Assembly: GCA_963969595.1 (NCBI GenBank)
Contig: OZ018413.1
Span: 7,810,211-7,874,210 of the forward strand
Origin: Neckera pumila
Taxonomy: Eukaryota; Streptophyta; Bryopsida; Hypnales; Neckeraceae
DNA: 64,000 nucleotides
Reading direction: 5' to 3'
The translations under genes were made by a program, and so were the position numbers. The notes under the pieces are model-generated. The model ran no database searches. It saw only the letters and a program-made list of their open reading frames with translations, and had not been told where the DNA came from. Position 1 is the first letter of the stretch. Each line of letters begins with the position of its first letter. Of this stretch, positions 49,721 to 61,329 are shown one piece after another.

Positions 49721-50747
49721 GAGTTGATTTGTCTCCCCAAACAAAGATCAAACAAGATTAAACCAAAAAAACTATAATTAACAAAAGCATAGGTACTATG
49801 ACAATCATATCCCATTGAATCAATAAATATTCAATTGTGATCGAGATTTGAACTGGGGTTTGAATGTCCAAACTACTAAAGGTCAAGGAGATCTACAACA
49901 AGAATATAGCCACAACGACTTGGTTCATAAACTTATAAGAAATTGGAATGGTGAAACTAGTCGGCATTACCAAGGGGTTATCAAACACTGAATTAAACCA
50001 AAAGATCAGTTTGGGATGGAAGGACTACTAGTTGTGTTCTTGTGCCTTTATAGCATTGGCATGCTTTTCAATGGTATAGATATGATATGATATGTTACCT
50101 GTATTTTGAACAGATAGTGAGGAACAAGTTCCAGATCAAATTATTTTTCAAAACCCCTCATTTTTTTTTTTTTGGGGGGGGTTCCGAAAAATAATTTGAT
50201 TGGAAAATCTCAAAATCCCTGTACCCCCCTCAGTCTTGTATTTTTGGAAACGAAGTCGTTTGACAATCGATATGGGATAATCCGTATCCGTTTTCCGTAT
50301 CTGTTTTCTGTATCCGTTTTTCTTATCCATATATATACGGTATATGTATGGTATCATAATATTTGTATCAAGATCAACGGCAGGGAAGGGGGTGTTTTTA
50401 TTTTTTTTCAAAAGCAATCAATGGCTATTAATTTTTTTTGGGGGGGGCGGGGGCTAATTAATTGAGCAGGAAGTGTTCCTCTCTTTTCAGGGGATAGTAG
50501 CATTGGCATGCTTTTCAATGGTATAGATCCTATTTGAACTTCTAGACTTGTAGTTATTGTTAGTGCAAGATTTGAATTTAGCTTTTGTTGATGGGAAGCC
50601 TTAGTTCCTTCTCCAAACAACAAGACTAGGGCTTTATATTACAAACATTAAGTGCCTAGCTACCTTGGTACAAAGGAAGTTCTAGAGAACTTGTTATTAA
50701 GCATGCAACTATGCTCTGTGAGGCTTTGTGCTTGTAGGACTAGTACT
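49721..50747. other. Non-coding DNA with a CCGTATCC minisatellite
   Basis: The run CCGTATCCGTTTTCCGTATC at ~50,281-50,345 is the inverse relative of the 36.24-kb minisatellite. From 50,608 the sequence matches 31,060 of unit 1. I see no gene. Confidence 0.45.
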
Positions 50748-51125
50748 CATTAGAAGACATTTCAATCCTCCAGAGGATTGTTCTACAGTCCTCCGAAGTA
50801 CCCTGAAATTTGATTTTTCAGGGTTGAAAATTTTATTTTCTCCCTATTTTTGCGCAGCTAAAGTTGTAGTGACGGGTGACGCAAGAACCCAATTTTACAA
50901 GTTAAATCTGATTGTTTTGGTGAGCCGTTAGTTTAGCTAACGCAGAAACCCAGTTTTACAAGTTAAAAAAAACAAAAACAAAATGCAAAATCTGACTGTT
51001 TCAACGAGCAGTCAATTTAGTTGACTGCTCACCAGGGGACTTTTTTAGATTGACAAGCCAAGCTTGAAATAGCTTGGCATGTCAATCTGGAGCAGGCCTT
51101 CAAAGGTTGGATATTTTCTCTAATG
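50748..51125. mobile_element. CATTA-type MITE, 378 bp, with hairpin
   Basis: The ends are CATTAGAAGACATTTC and GATATTTTCTCTAATG. It carries the hairpin GAGCAGTCAATTTAGTTGAC (51,006 onward) and a GCCAAGCTTGAAATAGCTTG stem. Confidence 0.65.
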
Positions 51126-51305
51126 CTTTTTGAGTAAGGTCCTACTCAAATTTCCTCACGTCATTCACTATAAATGTCACCAGCTATTATGTCAAATGCA
51201 AACATCCATTTCCTTCAGTCCATGACCATATCTAAACTTCAACTAATTTTCTTCTTCCCCAAAGTGTTACAATAAACGCAAACTATGTCATGATATCATT
51301 TGCAT

Positions 51306-52728
51306 AGTTTTTCATTTATTTATTTATTTATTTATTTATTTATTATTTTGATAACAAATGGAACCCATTGTATTAAGAGAGCCAAAGTAAACGCCAAGTC
51401 AAAGGTTGGACAAATGAAAAGAAGATGAGAATTGAACAGAGAAAACAAAGAATTTAATGAAGGAACAGAGGGCAGTGGCTAACTTTAATGATAATAAGTT
51501 TGGGGAGGGAGTGGAACCGGGACCAAGTGACTAAGATTTTTATCATTGGAAGTAGCTAACCTTAATGATAAAAAAAATGGGGAGGGAGTGGAACCAGGAC
51601 TAAGTGACTAAGATTTTTATCATTGGGAGTGGCCAACCTTAATGATAAAAAAAATGAGGAGGGAATGGAACCAGGACTAGCCCTCTTTACTCCAACTAAC
51701 TAAGTAGCCAACCCTAGTCACTAAAATCAAAGTTTGGAGCCAAATATTAGTGAATGTAAACCAAGTTCTATCTAAATGTTGAGGCCAACAATGAGCGGTG
51801 AGCTTAGTCTTGAGTAAGGCCGCCCAGACTGAGTCAAGGAGAACATTCCACAATGATTTTTGGAGAAGAATAGTGGGCCAACAATCTTGCACAATAACCC
51901 TTGTCGTTACGCAAGATTCAGCAAAGCTATAGGGCAGCCCCACGAATAAGTGTCCATAATGTGCACAATCTATGAAACATTCGGGGATAGGTATATCAAA
52001 TATACGTTGGGTTGCATCGAGTCTACTATGGGGGCCTACGACTGGAGATGCACAGTGAAAGTGGTGCATAATCGAAGATGCATAATCCCAAATTTCTTGG
52101 GCCTGAGAACACTAAAAAAATCTGTGGATAGGGGTTTCTATGGCTCTGGACTACAGCACTTACAAGATTGGTCGATACCAGGAGTAATTTGTGCCCACCA
52201 GGAGTTGACTGCTATGGCATTATGCCAAATAGACCATATAAATGTTGCATCCTTCTGGGGGCGAGCTTTCATCCAATTATCTCTCTATGGTAGGGTATAA
52301 GAGTCTGAGAGTAGATTAGGCCACTTTGATGGTATAGAACACTTCAGCTAAGACAAGTTGGTAAAGAATTTCGATCAGTGGCAGCCGTATACTCCATGAG
52401 TAGTTTGATCCATCTCCTTAGATCATATTGAAGGGAGTGGATAGCCTCTGCGGACAAAAGATTACCCTTTCTTGATTTGGACAACTCAAATTCGACGGAC
52501 AACTCCCTTGTATGTTGAATCTGCTGCTAAAACTGGGATTAGAGTAGTTGTCTTGAGCTTATGCCCATAGTGGCACGTGTAGAACCACACCGTAGAGAGA
52601 CAGTCTGTGCTTGTAGGCAAAATAAGGCAGGATCAGGGTCACGAACTTGCCAAGTGATCTCCGGAAATAATTTTGTTCTACACACATACACTTTCTTCTT
52701 CATCCTTTCCCACAGAGCTGCTTTGGCT
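51306..52728 (-). mobile_element. Decayed LINE fragment with zinc-knuckle (zf-RVT-like) region and A-rich tail
   Basis: On the minus strand, 52,300-51,680 reads FIWSIWHNAIAVNSWWAQIT, a cysteine pair (KCC), later FECSQAQEIWDYASSIM-like sequence and TLIRGAAL..ILRNDKG. I recall this as the reverse-transcriptase zinc-binding region and C-terminus of plant non-LTR elements. Several stops and frameshifts break it and the reverse transcriptase itself is absent (5'-truncated). Downstream on that strand lies ACAATGGGTTCCATTTGTTA followed by an (AAAT)n run (plus-strand 51,308-51,343), a typical LINE tail. Homology to unit 1 stops at the tail and resumes at ~52,729, which fits insertion after the duplication. 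Confidence 0.65.
51478..51660 (-). repeat. ~77-bp tandem repeat in the LINE 3' region
   Basis: The motif GCTAACCTTAATGATAA (GCTAACTTT or GCCAACC in variants) recurs at 51,478, 51,554 and 51,632. Each is followed by GGGGAGGGAGTGGAACC or close forms. It lies between the LINE coding remnant and its tail. Confidence 0.7.
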
Positions 52729-53952
52729 ATGGCTAGTGTGACCATGGCATGGCAACCTTTTTGCATCCGTCTCAACATTGAAATAAGGTCACTATGTGCC
52801 ATTTTATTTTATTTTTATTTTTTTAACCCAAAGTAGCCATAGCAAAAGATCTGAATATTGTAAGGATAACGGACATCAAAAATCCGGCCATACATGTTGA
52901 CCCCAGTGGGCCACTATTATTGCATTATTTGGGTTTGAAGGTCGAAAGCCACGGTTGACTCTGGTTGTCTGTATCAAAAAATTAAATGGACGGTGTTGAG
53001 ACTGCGGCAACATTGAAATAAGGTCACTGGGTGGCATTTATTTTTATTTTTGTTTTTTGGTACACAAAGTAGCCATAGCAAAAGATTTGAGCATTATAAG
53101 CATAACATACATCAAAAATTCGGCAGAAGTACGAGGTGCACAACTGCACATTGTATTTTATGTGGAGTCTGGAAACTACTGTAGCTCATCCTAACACTTC
53201 AGCAATGGGACCAGGATTGCTTGAAGGGTCCGAACATTCAAAGAAAAAGGTAATTTATTCATTATCATGGAGGAAATATAATTAAAGAAGAAGAGTATTT
53301 GTACTTGCTTGTAACATGTTCTTTCTTTAATTGTAGAGGGTTGTACTAGGTGTTCATTGTGTGCATGATAGTGATAGTGAGGTTTATTCTCCACTTGACA
53401 TGTTTGTTGCATTTTCAACCTTTGATAACCATAGAATAAGGTAGGGTGTTGTAAAAGCGACCCGCTCCTTCAAACTGACCCTATAATTAGTTGTAGAACG
53501 GATTGGAGGTGATCCTTGAATGGACCACTTTAGCTATTGAATGCATCAAGGAAAAATTATTTTTCTATTACAAGAGCCAATCAATGACCTAAAATTTCCT
53601 CAAATCGCTTTAGAAGTTGCAAGGGGACAGATTTTGGGAGAACTAGGTTCACAAATAGGTACCTACAACAAAAATCTTTGAAAAGTCATAACTAATTCAA
53701 AAATGCTTCAAAAAATATGAAACCACTTAAGTTACGTATGACATCTATTTTTCTTTCTCTGAAAAATGAGCTAAAATATTTCTAATCATGCAAATCTATG
53801 AAAAAGGCAAATCAGCCCTTAAAGGGTTGCTTTTAGAGCCTACTACCTTAATTTGTATTTTGGTTTTTTAACCCATTAATTCCTTGAGGACAAGGGATAG
53901 TCGAGATTTTTACAAATGTAAAAGCATATTATAAAGTGAAGCTTATAAGGCC
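52729..53952. other. Non-coding unit-2 DNA, homologous to 32.3-33.99 kb
   Basis: No gene is supported. Blocks at 52,894-53,140 and 53,160-53,420 align with unit 1. A stretch at 53,440-53,850 has no counterpart that I can see. Confidence 0.5.
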
Positions 53953-54876
53953 TTAACCCCTAAAGGACCAACATGCGTTTTTTGGCTGTATAGAAATTTT
54001 GGGCAGGTACCTGTGACTAGAGATATCCATATTTGAGGCTGAAATTTTAACAGAAGGTGGGGGCGAGGAATATCTCCATGTATACCAAATTTCATGACAT
54101 TTCGAAATACGAGTCAAAAGTTGTGACCTAATATGTTGCTTTTTTTTGTAACTGGGCAGTTTGGGCAGATCAGAAAAAATCATTTTTTCCGGAATTTTTT
54201 TTTTGAAATTGGTTCTCTACATTTATATATACTTAAAAAGCTTTGAGTCATTCCATTTCAATCAAAAGTTATGAGGGTTTTTGGTTTGCGGGCAGTTATG
54301 GATTGCCTACTCTTAAAAAAACTTTAAAGTTGTTTATTTAACTCAATTTTCAATATTTTTGGAAAAAAATAAAATCCTAGGATGTAAATTGATTATTACA
54401 ACATTACAACCATTGGGATTGGTATTTTTAAATTCCATGATTAAAATTTTAACAATTTAGTATTTTGAATCATTTTCTACTTCTTTCTACTTACTATTTT
54501 TTTCCTATATGTTGTACAATTCCAAATGATGTGAAATTTTCCAAGCATATAGCCAACTTGTTTAGGAAACTGAATTCAAAGAAGCACCACCTTTATAGGC
54601 ATTTTTTCATTGAAAAGTGAGCTTGCAAAGTGCAGCTGCCCGGTTTTTCGCAGGATTGAAAAAATGGTTTTCAAGACTTTGAATGCTTATATCTTATGAT
54701 CCACATGGTGGAATTTTCTGAAATTTTTACCACATGTTTTCAAAATATCATACTACAAGATCCTACGGTTACATTTGTCAAAAATTGTTTTTTTCCAAAA
54801 ATTTGGTAGTTGTATTAGAAATGGCAGTTTTGGAGCGTTTTTGGTGAGAACATAGTCATGAAACTTTAGGGGTTAA
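53953..54876 (-). mobile_element. TTAA/CCCCTAAAG element, copy F (924 bp), with an empty TTAA site in unit 1
   Basis: The ends are TTAACCCCTAAAGGACCAAC and CATGAAACTTTAGGGGTTAA. The left flank (AAGTGAAGCTTATAAGGCC) aligns with unit 1 at 33,976-33,994, where a single uninterrupted TTAA stands at 33,995-33,998. This is an unoccupied site. Confidence 0.9.
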
Positions 54877-55547
54877 AAAACGGCCCCTAACTACTAATTT
54901 CAAATATGCAACTAGATATGAATGAAATCTTTATATTTAATTTTTAGAGATGAAGTCATGTGTCCAATACAAGTTATAAAACTTTCAAATTTTTTGGGGA
55001 AACTTTCAAATTACTGTTAATTTCTTAAGGAAAAAATGAAGAAATTCATATCATATTCAAGTACAAAAAACACTCAAAAAATCTAAATTTTTTACTATAG
55101 ATGTACATTATAGTGTGGAACATCATGGTATAAACCAAAGCTATTGTGTCAATCAAAAATTAGACAATCAATAAACCATGGTTATAAGGTTATGATTAAA
55201 AGTTCATATTGTTATAAAATATTGAAATTTGCAAATTTTTGCAAATTTCTATTTAGAGTAGAAACTACATTTGATAATATTCATTTCATTAGTTGGACAA
55301 AAATTCAAAAAATATCATTATTATGGATATAATTCACATCAAGAGTAAATAGCAAAAATGGCCTAAGTACACAACAAGGGTGATCCGTGGATGAAACATC
55401 ATCTAATAATACCATAATGAGGGGATCAATTTAATACTATTCACTGAAAAAACAACTTCTAAAAAAATGGATAAAAAAATATTTTTTTCCATCCTCTTGA
55501 CTTAGGCATGGTCCTCCAAAGGAACAAAATTGTTTGTAGCTTCCTTT
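54877..55547. other. AT-rich spacer of unit 2
   Basis: Nothing recognisable; small ORFs lack support. Confidence 0.4.
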
Positions 55548-55813
55548 CATTACAAGAAAAATGAGGCTTCAAGCAAGCCCCCAAATCTAAACCAACAATA
55601 TTGTCATTGTTGCAAAATCTAAACCAACAAAATTGAGAATAGACAGTCCTAGATAGTTAAATTTTGGCAACTAGGGATTGCGATTATTTAATTATTTAAT
55701 TAATTTTGGAAAATTTCTTGTTTTAAAAAAACTTGAGAAAATTTATTTCAGCAACTAAAGTCAATGCTTGTCTAGCTCTGCGATCCTCTTTAGGCCCCAT
55801 TTTTCTTATAATG
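55548..55813. mobile_element. CATTA-type MITE, 266 bp
   Basis: The ends CATTACAAGAAAAATGAGGC and GCCCCATTTTTCTTATAATG form an inverted repeat with two changes. It is non-coding. Confidence 0.7.
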
Positions 55814-55997
55814 AAGGGTTAATGATGGTTGGAAATAGAAGTTGTCAAAAATAACCCATTGGTTATATACATGCAATTGGATCTACCATTATACCAACTA
55901 GTATTTGTAGATGCAACTGAAACCAAAAATTCAACTTTATTTTAAAACTGATTGTGAATTGAACAGTATTGATTTTACAAAAAAAATTTGAAATGAA

Positions 55998-56745
55998 GGG
56001 TTGTTGCAAGAATGACCTTCCATTTTGTTCCACTTTGGCTGTTTTCAGCCATTTTTTTGGAAGTACTATAAAAATAGAAAAACATTTAAAAAAAATATAT
56101 ACATATATATATGAAAAATGTATACACCTATAAGAAGAAGGTACCTATGAAGGAAAATAAAAAAAAATTCTTTAAGTAGGAGAACTAGAAAAGTGCAGAA
56201 TCACAAGAAAATACATACTGACATTTTAATTTGTAAAAAATAGGAAGAGTAATTTTTTTTAAAACTGAAAAATACCATTTGAGAAGATTTCATGGTAAAA
56301 AGATTTCACCAAAAAAATGATCCTGAAACCATCTTCAATGTTTAGAATTGCGTGCGCAAGGGAGCCCTCTTTGCATGGACGTAGAGGATATAAAATAAAA
56401 TACTTTTTAATGCCCCTTGGTAGAAATATGACTTCCTACTATGGGAATAGACCATAGAAATTTCAGCTCCAAATCATTAAATTTGGGGACTCCTTATGTA
56501 GAAAACCCCCTAAAATTCAAAATGTGACATATTAGTTTAAATGATTTTTAAACATAAAATGATTTTTAAACATAAAATGATTTTTGAATTTTTTTGAAAT
56601 ATATGGGATATGATTAAACTCATAAGAAGAATCTCTAATAAAAATTTCAAGTTCATGCAAGTCATGCTTCAAAAGTTATTGCAAAAGGAAGCTTTGGCAT
56701 TGTTTTTGTGACAATGTTTCAGTATTGTCTTTCTTGCAATCACCC
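55998..56745. mobile_element. GTGATTGCAAG-family element, 748 bp, with an empty site in unit 1
   Basis: The ends are GGGTTGTTGCAAGAATGAC and TCTTTCTTGCAATCACCC, flanked on both sides by TGAA (55,994-55,997 and 56,746-56,749), a possible 4-bp target duplication. Unit 1 at ~34,160-34,175 reads uninterrupted (GATGAAATGTGTAAATTTC), so this copy arrived after the duplication. Confidence 0.8.
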
Positions 56746-57616
56746 TGAAGTTTAAATTTCTAAATCAAAGAGTTTTTAATGATTTTAGTATTACTTATTC
56801 ATTGAAGACATTTTTGAAGAGCCTTTCTTAATCAATAGTTGATTTTTGAGGTGAAATATAATTGCATTGATTTCATTGAACTATAGATTGAATACTTGCA
56901 CTGCAAAAGTTTTGAAAATCTATGGCTTATAGATGATAGAAAATTAACACAAGCATCCTTCCAACATTTGTATGGATGAAAAAAAACAAGTTTTTGTATG
57001 TATAGGACATGCAGAGGGTGTTCTAAACTTTGCATTTGTTTGTTGTTTAAAATTTGAATTCATAGTTTTAAGGATTAAGGACCAAGGGGTAGTCCAAATT
57101 TCCAAAAATGTAAAGATATGAACATTATAAAGTGCAACTTAGAAAACATTTTAATGATGGATTTCATTTTTTGAACTATAAAAAGATGTTTTTTGAGATG
57201 AAAAAGACATTTCAAATATTACTTTTCCAGATATTACTTGTCTTTGACCATTTGCTTGGGGAAGTTGTAAAAAGGCCAACACTATTTGTATGTATGAAAA
57301 ACAATGAATTATGATTGCTAAACACCTTGGATGTGAATTTGAAGTCGAAGAGTTTATAATGAAAAAGTTACAAAGATTACAGTTTTGAAAAAATTTTAGA
57401 AAATGTGGCTAAATTTAAAAAATTCAATTTAGAAAATTAATTACATTAAATTACATACAAATATGTAATTGAACAATATTATTTTATTGAATTGTTGGAT
57501 TTTTGTTCAATCTTGTTGAAAGCAAATATGTTATTTTTGTTTATCTTTTTATGCATTTTTGGAACCCCATATGGATAAACTATGAATTTTCAAAGTGCTT
57601 AAAGTAGATGCGCTTC
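56746..57616. other. Non-coding unit-2 DNA, homologous to 34.17-35.23 kb
   Basis: No gene. It aligns with unit 1 apart from the MITE that is present only there. Confidence 0.5.
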
Positions 57617-57724
57617 CACTAGTAGAAAGTTGGTCTTGAAGCACTAGAACTTAGTGCCCATGCGGGCCTTGGGCACAAAATTCTGGTACTCTCATTGGTG
57701 CTCTGGGACCAATTTTCTACTAGT
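57617..57724. mobile_element. 108-bp foldback MITE (CACTAGTAGAAA ends)
   Basis: Ends CACTAGTAGAAAGTTGGTC and GACCAATTTTCTACTAGT are inverse repeats of about 18 bp. It sits in a ~150-bp segment of unit 2 that unit 1 lacks (unit 1 reads GTGCTTATGAAT at ~35,220). CACTAGTAGAAA-type ends are common in small plant DNA transposons. Confidence 0.65.
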
Positions 57725-58911
57725 ATTCAAAGCAATCCTAGACTCTTATGAATAGAGAAATTTCATTTTAGACAAGAATCTATAGAGTTCAATTTTAGAA
57801 TGGGGTCGATTTAGATACAATTACCTTAAATATTCCTAATGTCAATAACAAAAAATTGGTACATCAAGTTACACTTAAATCCTTCTCTAGTTGCCAATAA
57901 AATTTGACAATCACCTCTAAAGGACCAAGTGATTGTTCAAAATACGCACAAGACCTTAGGTAGTTATGCACAAAGTCAATTTGGATTAGATGTTCATGAT
58001 ATTTTGAAACAAATTGTGAATATGTACCTCCTTAGAGGGAATATAATTTTTTTTGAGCGGGTACCCAAATTAAAAGTTATATAGTCTTGAAATATTGGGG
58101 TAGCTAGGGCAACTTTAGATAGCATGTGCAAAACTAGCTCTTCCTCTAATTCTGAAATTTGGCAGCTATATATGTAACTTCTATGATACGAAATGCAAAT
58201 GTCAAAAATAACTATGTGTAGTCTAAAAATCTCACTCTAGGAGGTGTTGACCCCCAAAGCAATTTGACGTTTGTAGGCCCTGAACTACTACTTGTTAGAG
58301 TATACCCTTCTAAAATTTCAAACTAAGAAGCCTTAACCCCTAAAGGCCCAAAGCCTTTTTCTGCAAAAAGAACACTCAAAACTGCCATATCTATAGCAAA
58401 GAGTAAAAAAATTTAAAAATTATTTTTTTACACTTCTAACCATAGGATCTTACACCTAACTAGTTTGAGAATGTGTGGAAAAAATTTCAGAATTTTTGAT
58501 TGCACAGATTGCAAGATATCTGCGTTTAAAGTGAAAAAAACAATTTTTTCAGCACATTGTGGGACTAGATTTTTTGACTTTGAACATTTTTGACTTTAAA
58601 TTTTTGCACTATATAGTTTTGAGATTTTAATCTTTATATTGAAGAACTGATTTGAGAGTCTAGCAGAAAAAAAAATTCAAAAAAATTAATTTCATTATTA
58701 AAAAAAATTGTTAAGTAGAAGTAGGTACAATGTAGAAGGAAAATCTAAAATATTAATATCTTTTATATGGAATTAAAATGCACTAATTACAATGGTAAGA
58801 TTGTCCTAGCAAAAAATCTAAACCATGTGGAACTTGTTTTCTTTTTAAATTGTAAAAATGGCATTCAGAAATGAATCCTACAAGTTATTTTTTCCAGGAA
58901 GATGCTCTAAG

Positions 58912-60968
58912 CTCGGGGGGTGCTGTGCCTTAAAAAAATAAGGATATATGAGCGACCAACCACTATTTTATAGGGGGCTATTACTTTTTTTTTTTTTTTT
59001 TTTCACATGCTACAATTATGTAATTTTCTAATTTGGGTTAATAGAGAAGGGGCTTGCATTACTTACAATTCCAATTTTCTATGAATAAATGATATGGTAA
59101 ATTAGATTGAAAAATTATTCTACTATAATTTTGGCCCAAAATTGAATGGGGTGGTTTGGTTTAGGGAATGTTCTCGACATATATAATGCAGCATGGACCC
59201 AAAAAATGTTGAGAAAATTTCAGGCCAACGACAATTTAAGTTACAACGAAATTTGACGGAAGAAAGCTTTTACTCCAAAAAAAACTTTGGTGTCAGCCTT
59301 TACTTGATATCTCACAAGATTCATTCTCATGTGGGAGCTGTATTAGGACACACATCAAACATAGTTTTTGTACACAATGATGGAGTAAGAAAAATAATGC
59401 TCATTGTGTTTACAAACACAGTGAATGGGACCAAAGTTAGCATTGCCAAAGACTATGCGCATGCGCAAATCCGCATAAGTATCGCTGGAGTTGCAAAAAA
59501 ACGGACTGAGTAGCTCCGGCCGCCCCACATCATCCTCCACAGAGTACAATCTGCTCTTGTAATTGAGCGCCATCATCCACGCCCCTAAACCCTGCGTTCA
59601 ACAAATCGAATCTGTCATTACACCACGCAGCACATCTGGATCCAGAACGCAAGAGCAACGCACCCTAAACCTTGAAAGGTAAACCACAAATTAACAAGAG
59701 CCTGAAGACCACAAGACAACCGCAATACAAAACCCTACGTTGCCCAATTCAGAGACTAGCAATACTTCAAAGCAGCAGGTGCCAAGATGATCGCAGCGAC
59801 CCCAGGCACCATGTGACGCTGTCACGCAAGAAAAAGACACAGAAAAAACAATTCCCCAAACCCTGAAGTCGTAAAGCCTAAAACCAAAACACAGATCTGC
59901 ACCAAACCGTGACGGATTTGCAACAAAACGTAACGAGGGCTGCTTGGGGATGCTCCCAACGAACCAACCGTAGCCAAACAACAAAATTGATTGCACAAAC
60001 CGTAGCCAAACAACAAAATTGATTGCACAAACTCGTAGCCAAACAACGAAATTGATTGCACAAACCGTAAACCCTACACGCACAACACAGATCCAACGAA
60101 ATTGATTGCACAAACCGTAAACCCTACACGCACAACACAGATCCGCCCCAAACCGTAACGAGGACTGCTGTAGGACACCCGAAACTGAACGGGCGCACAA
60201 ACCGTAAACCCCGTATCCAGCAAATTGAGGTCCTTGCACAAACCCTCCACCTTGTCCAAAGCAAATTGATTGCACAAACCCTCCACCTCGTCGACAGCAA
60301 ACTCAGGTTTTTGCACACGCCACGGCCGGATTCTTGCACACGTCGGGAGATTGCACCCAGTCCCGACCAATTGAACAAACCCTAAACCTCTTCCTTGCAA
60401 ACTCAGACGCAACGGTTGGCTTCAAGTGAACTGACCCCTAAGCCGAGTTGAGCCAGATTGCCCTGACCCCTAAGCCAAAAACCCCATCACTGAGCCAGAT
60501 TGAACTGACTCCTAAGCGCAGTAAACCATCACTGAGTACCCTAAACGAGATCTACACAATCTTGTATTCTGTAATATTAAATCATACTCCGTATTAACTT
60601 ACAGTAGTCAGACCCTAAATTATGTATCCATGTACAATGTATAACACTTAGTTGTAAGAGTAGTTAAGTCACTGTAGGAATCCGAGAGTCTTACATGAAC
60701 TAAGATGTATATTTCCTATAGTACAATAAGCAATTTCAGACATTTGGCCAAAGAATTTAATATAAAGGGGGCTATTTTAGTACTACTGCATTTTCTAATG
60801 GGGCCTATTATTCCATACCCTATAGTACTTTAAAGACATCCAATGCCATATTCTATACCCTATAGTACTCTAAATTCTTTTATAATTTTTAGCCCAAATG
60901 AATAAAAAATACCCTATCATTTTTTCACTCATAGTTTGCTAATCCGCCCGATGACTACACCCCCCGAG
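58912..60968 (+). mobile_element. 2,057-bp element with 11-bp perfect TIR and 8-bp target duplication (hAT-like)
   Basis: It starts CTCGGGGGGTG and ends CACCCCCCGAG, exact inverses. The 8 bp GCTCTAAG flank it on both sides (58,904-58,911 and 60,969-60,976). The host sequence is confirmed by copy C, which reads GATGCTCTAA uninterrupted at ~20,485. An 8-bp duplication fits the hAT superfamily; P or Mutator-like elements are alternatives. It holds a 106-codon ORF (59,193-59,513), short tandem repeats at 59,969-60,120 (GTAGCCAAACAACAAAATTG) and G+C-richer sequence on its right side. No transposase domain is visible. Confidence 0.85.
59193..59513 (+). CDS. 106-aa ORF of unknown function inside the nested element
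   Basis: A true ATG, preceded by a TATA-like ATATATAATGCA, opens a basic protein starting MDPKNVEKISGQRQFKLQRN and ending AHAQIRISIAGVAKKRTE. I recognise no domain. It is too short to be a transposase, so it may be a truncated element protein or a captured host exon. A minus-strand ORF at 60,275-59,691 in the same element is low-complexity and repeat-driven, and I do not believe it. Confidence 0.35.
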   Translation: MDPKNVEKISGQRQFKLQRNLTEESFYSKKNFGVSLYLISHKIHSHVGAVLGHTSNIVFVHNDGVRKIMLIVFTNTVNGTKVSIAKDYAHAQIRISIAGVAKKRTE

Positions 60969-61329
60969 GCTCTAAGTGCACCCAAGATAAGATTATCCAT
61001 AACTTTCTCATAACAAATCCAAATGGAATGTGTCAAAGCTTTCCAGATAGACAAAAATATAATCTATGGGAAAAAAATTTCAAAAAAAAATTCAAATTTT
61101 TGCAAAATATTTTTGCTGGTCCCTCTCCCCTATTTTGAGCTTATTTGGGTGTAACTTTTGTTCCCGAGCACCGATTGAAAAAAAATTGTATCCCCACAAA
61201 GCTTATCAATTTTTCTATCTTCAAAAAAAGTTTCAAAAAATCAGGACAAAAATTCAGTCCATAGGTACCTGCCCGAAATGGCGAAATCTCATTTGTCCCT
61301 CGAAGGGATAGTGGTCCTTTAAGGGTTAA

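Larger units (their letters stand above)
58333..61329 (+). mobile_element. TTAA/CCCCTAAAG element, copy G, split by a nested element
   Basis: The left end is TTAACCCCTAAAGGCCC and the right is GGTCCTTTAAGGGTTAA. Once the 2,057-bp insert at 58,912-60,968 and one 8-bp duplication are discounted, about 932 bp remain, matching copy C in length and order. It is the second member of that subfamily. Confidence 0.87.

Noticed and set aside
51950..52300. Plus-strand 116-codon ORF
   Set aside because: Antisense of the LINE zinc-knuckle region, which is the recognisable strand.
59691..60412. Minus-strand ORFs of 194, 112 and 84 codons in the nested element
   Set aside because: Low-complexity Cys/Phe/Val-rich translations of short tandem repeats, overlapping in several frames.
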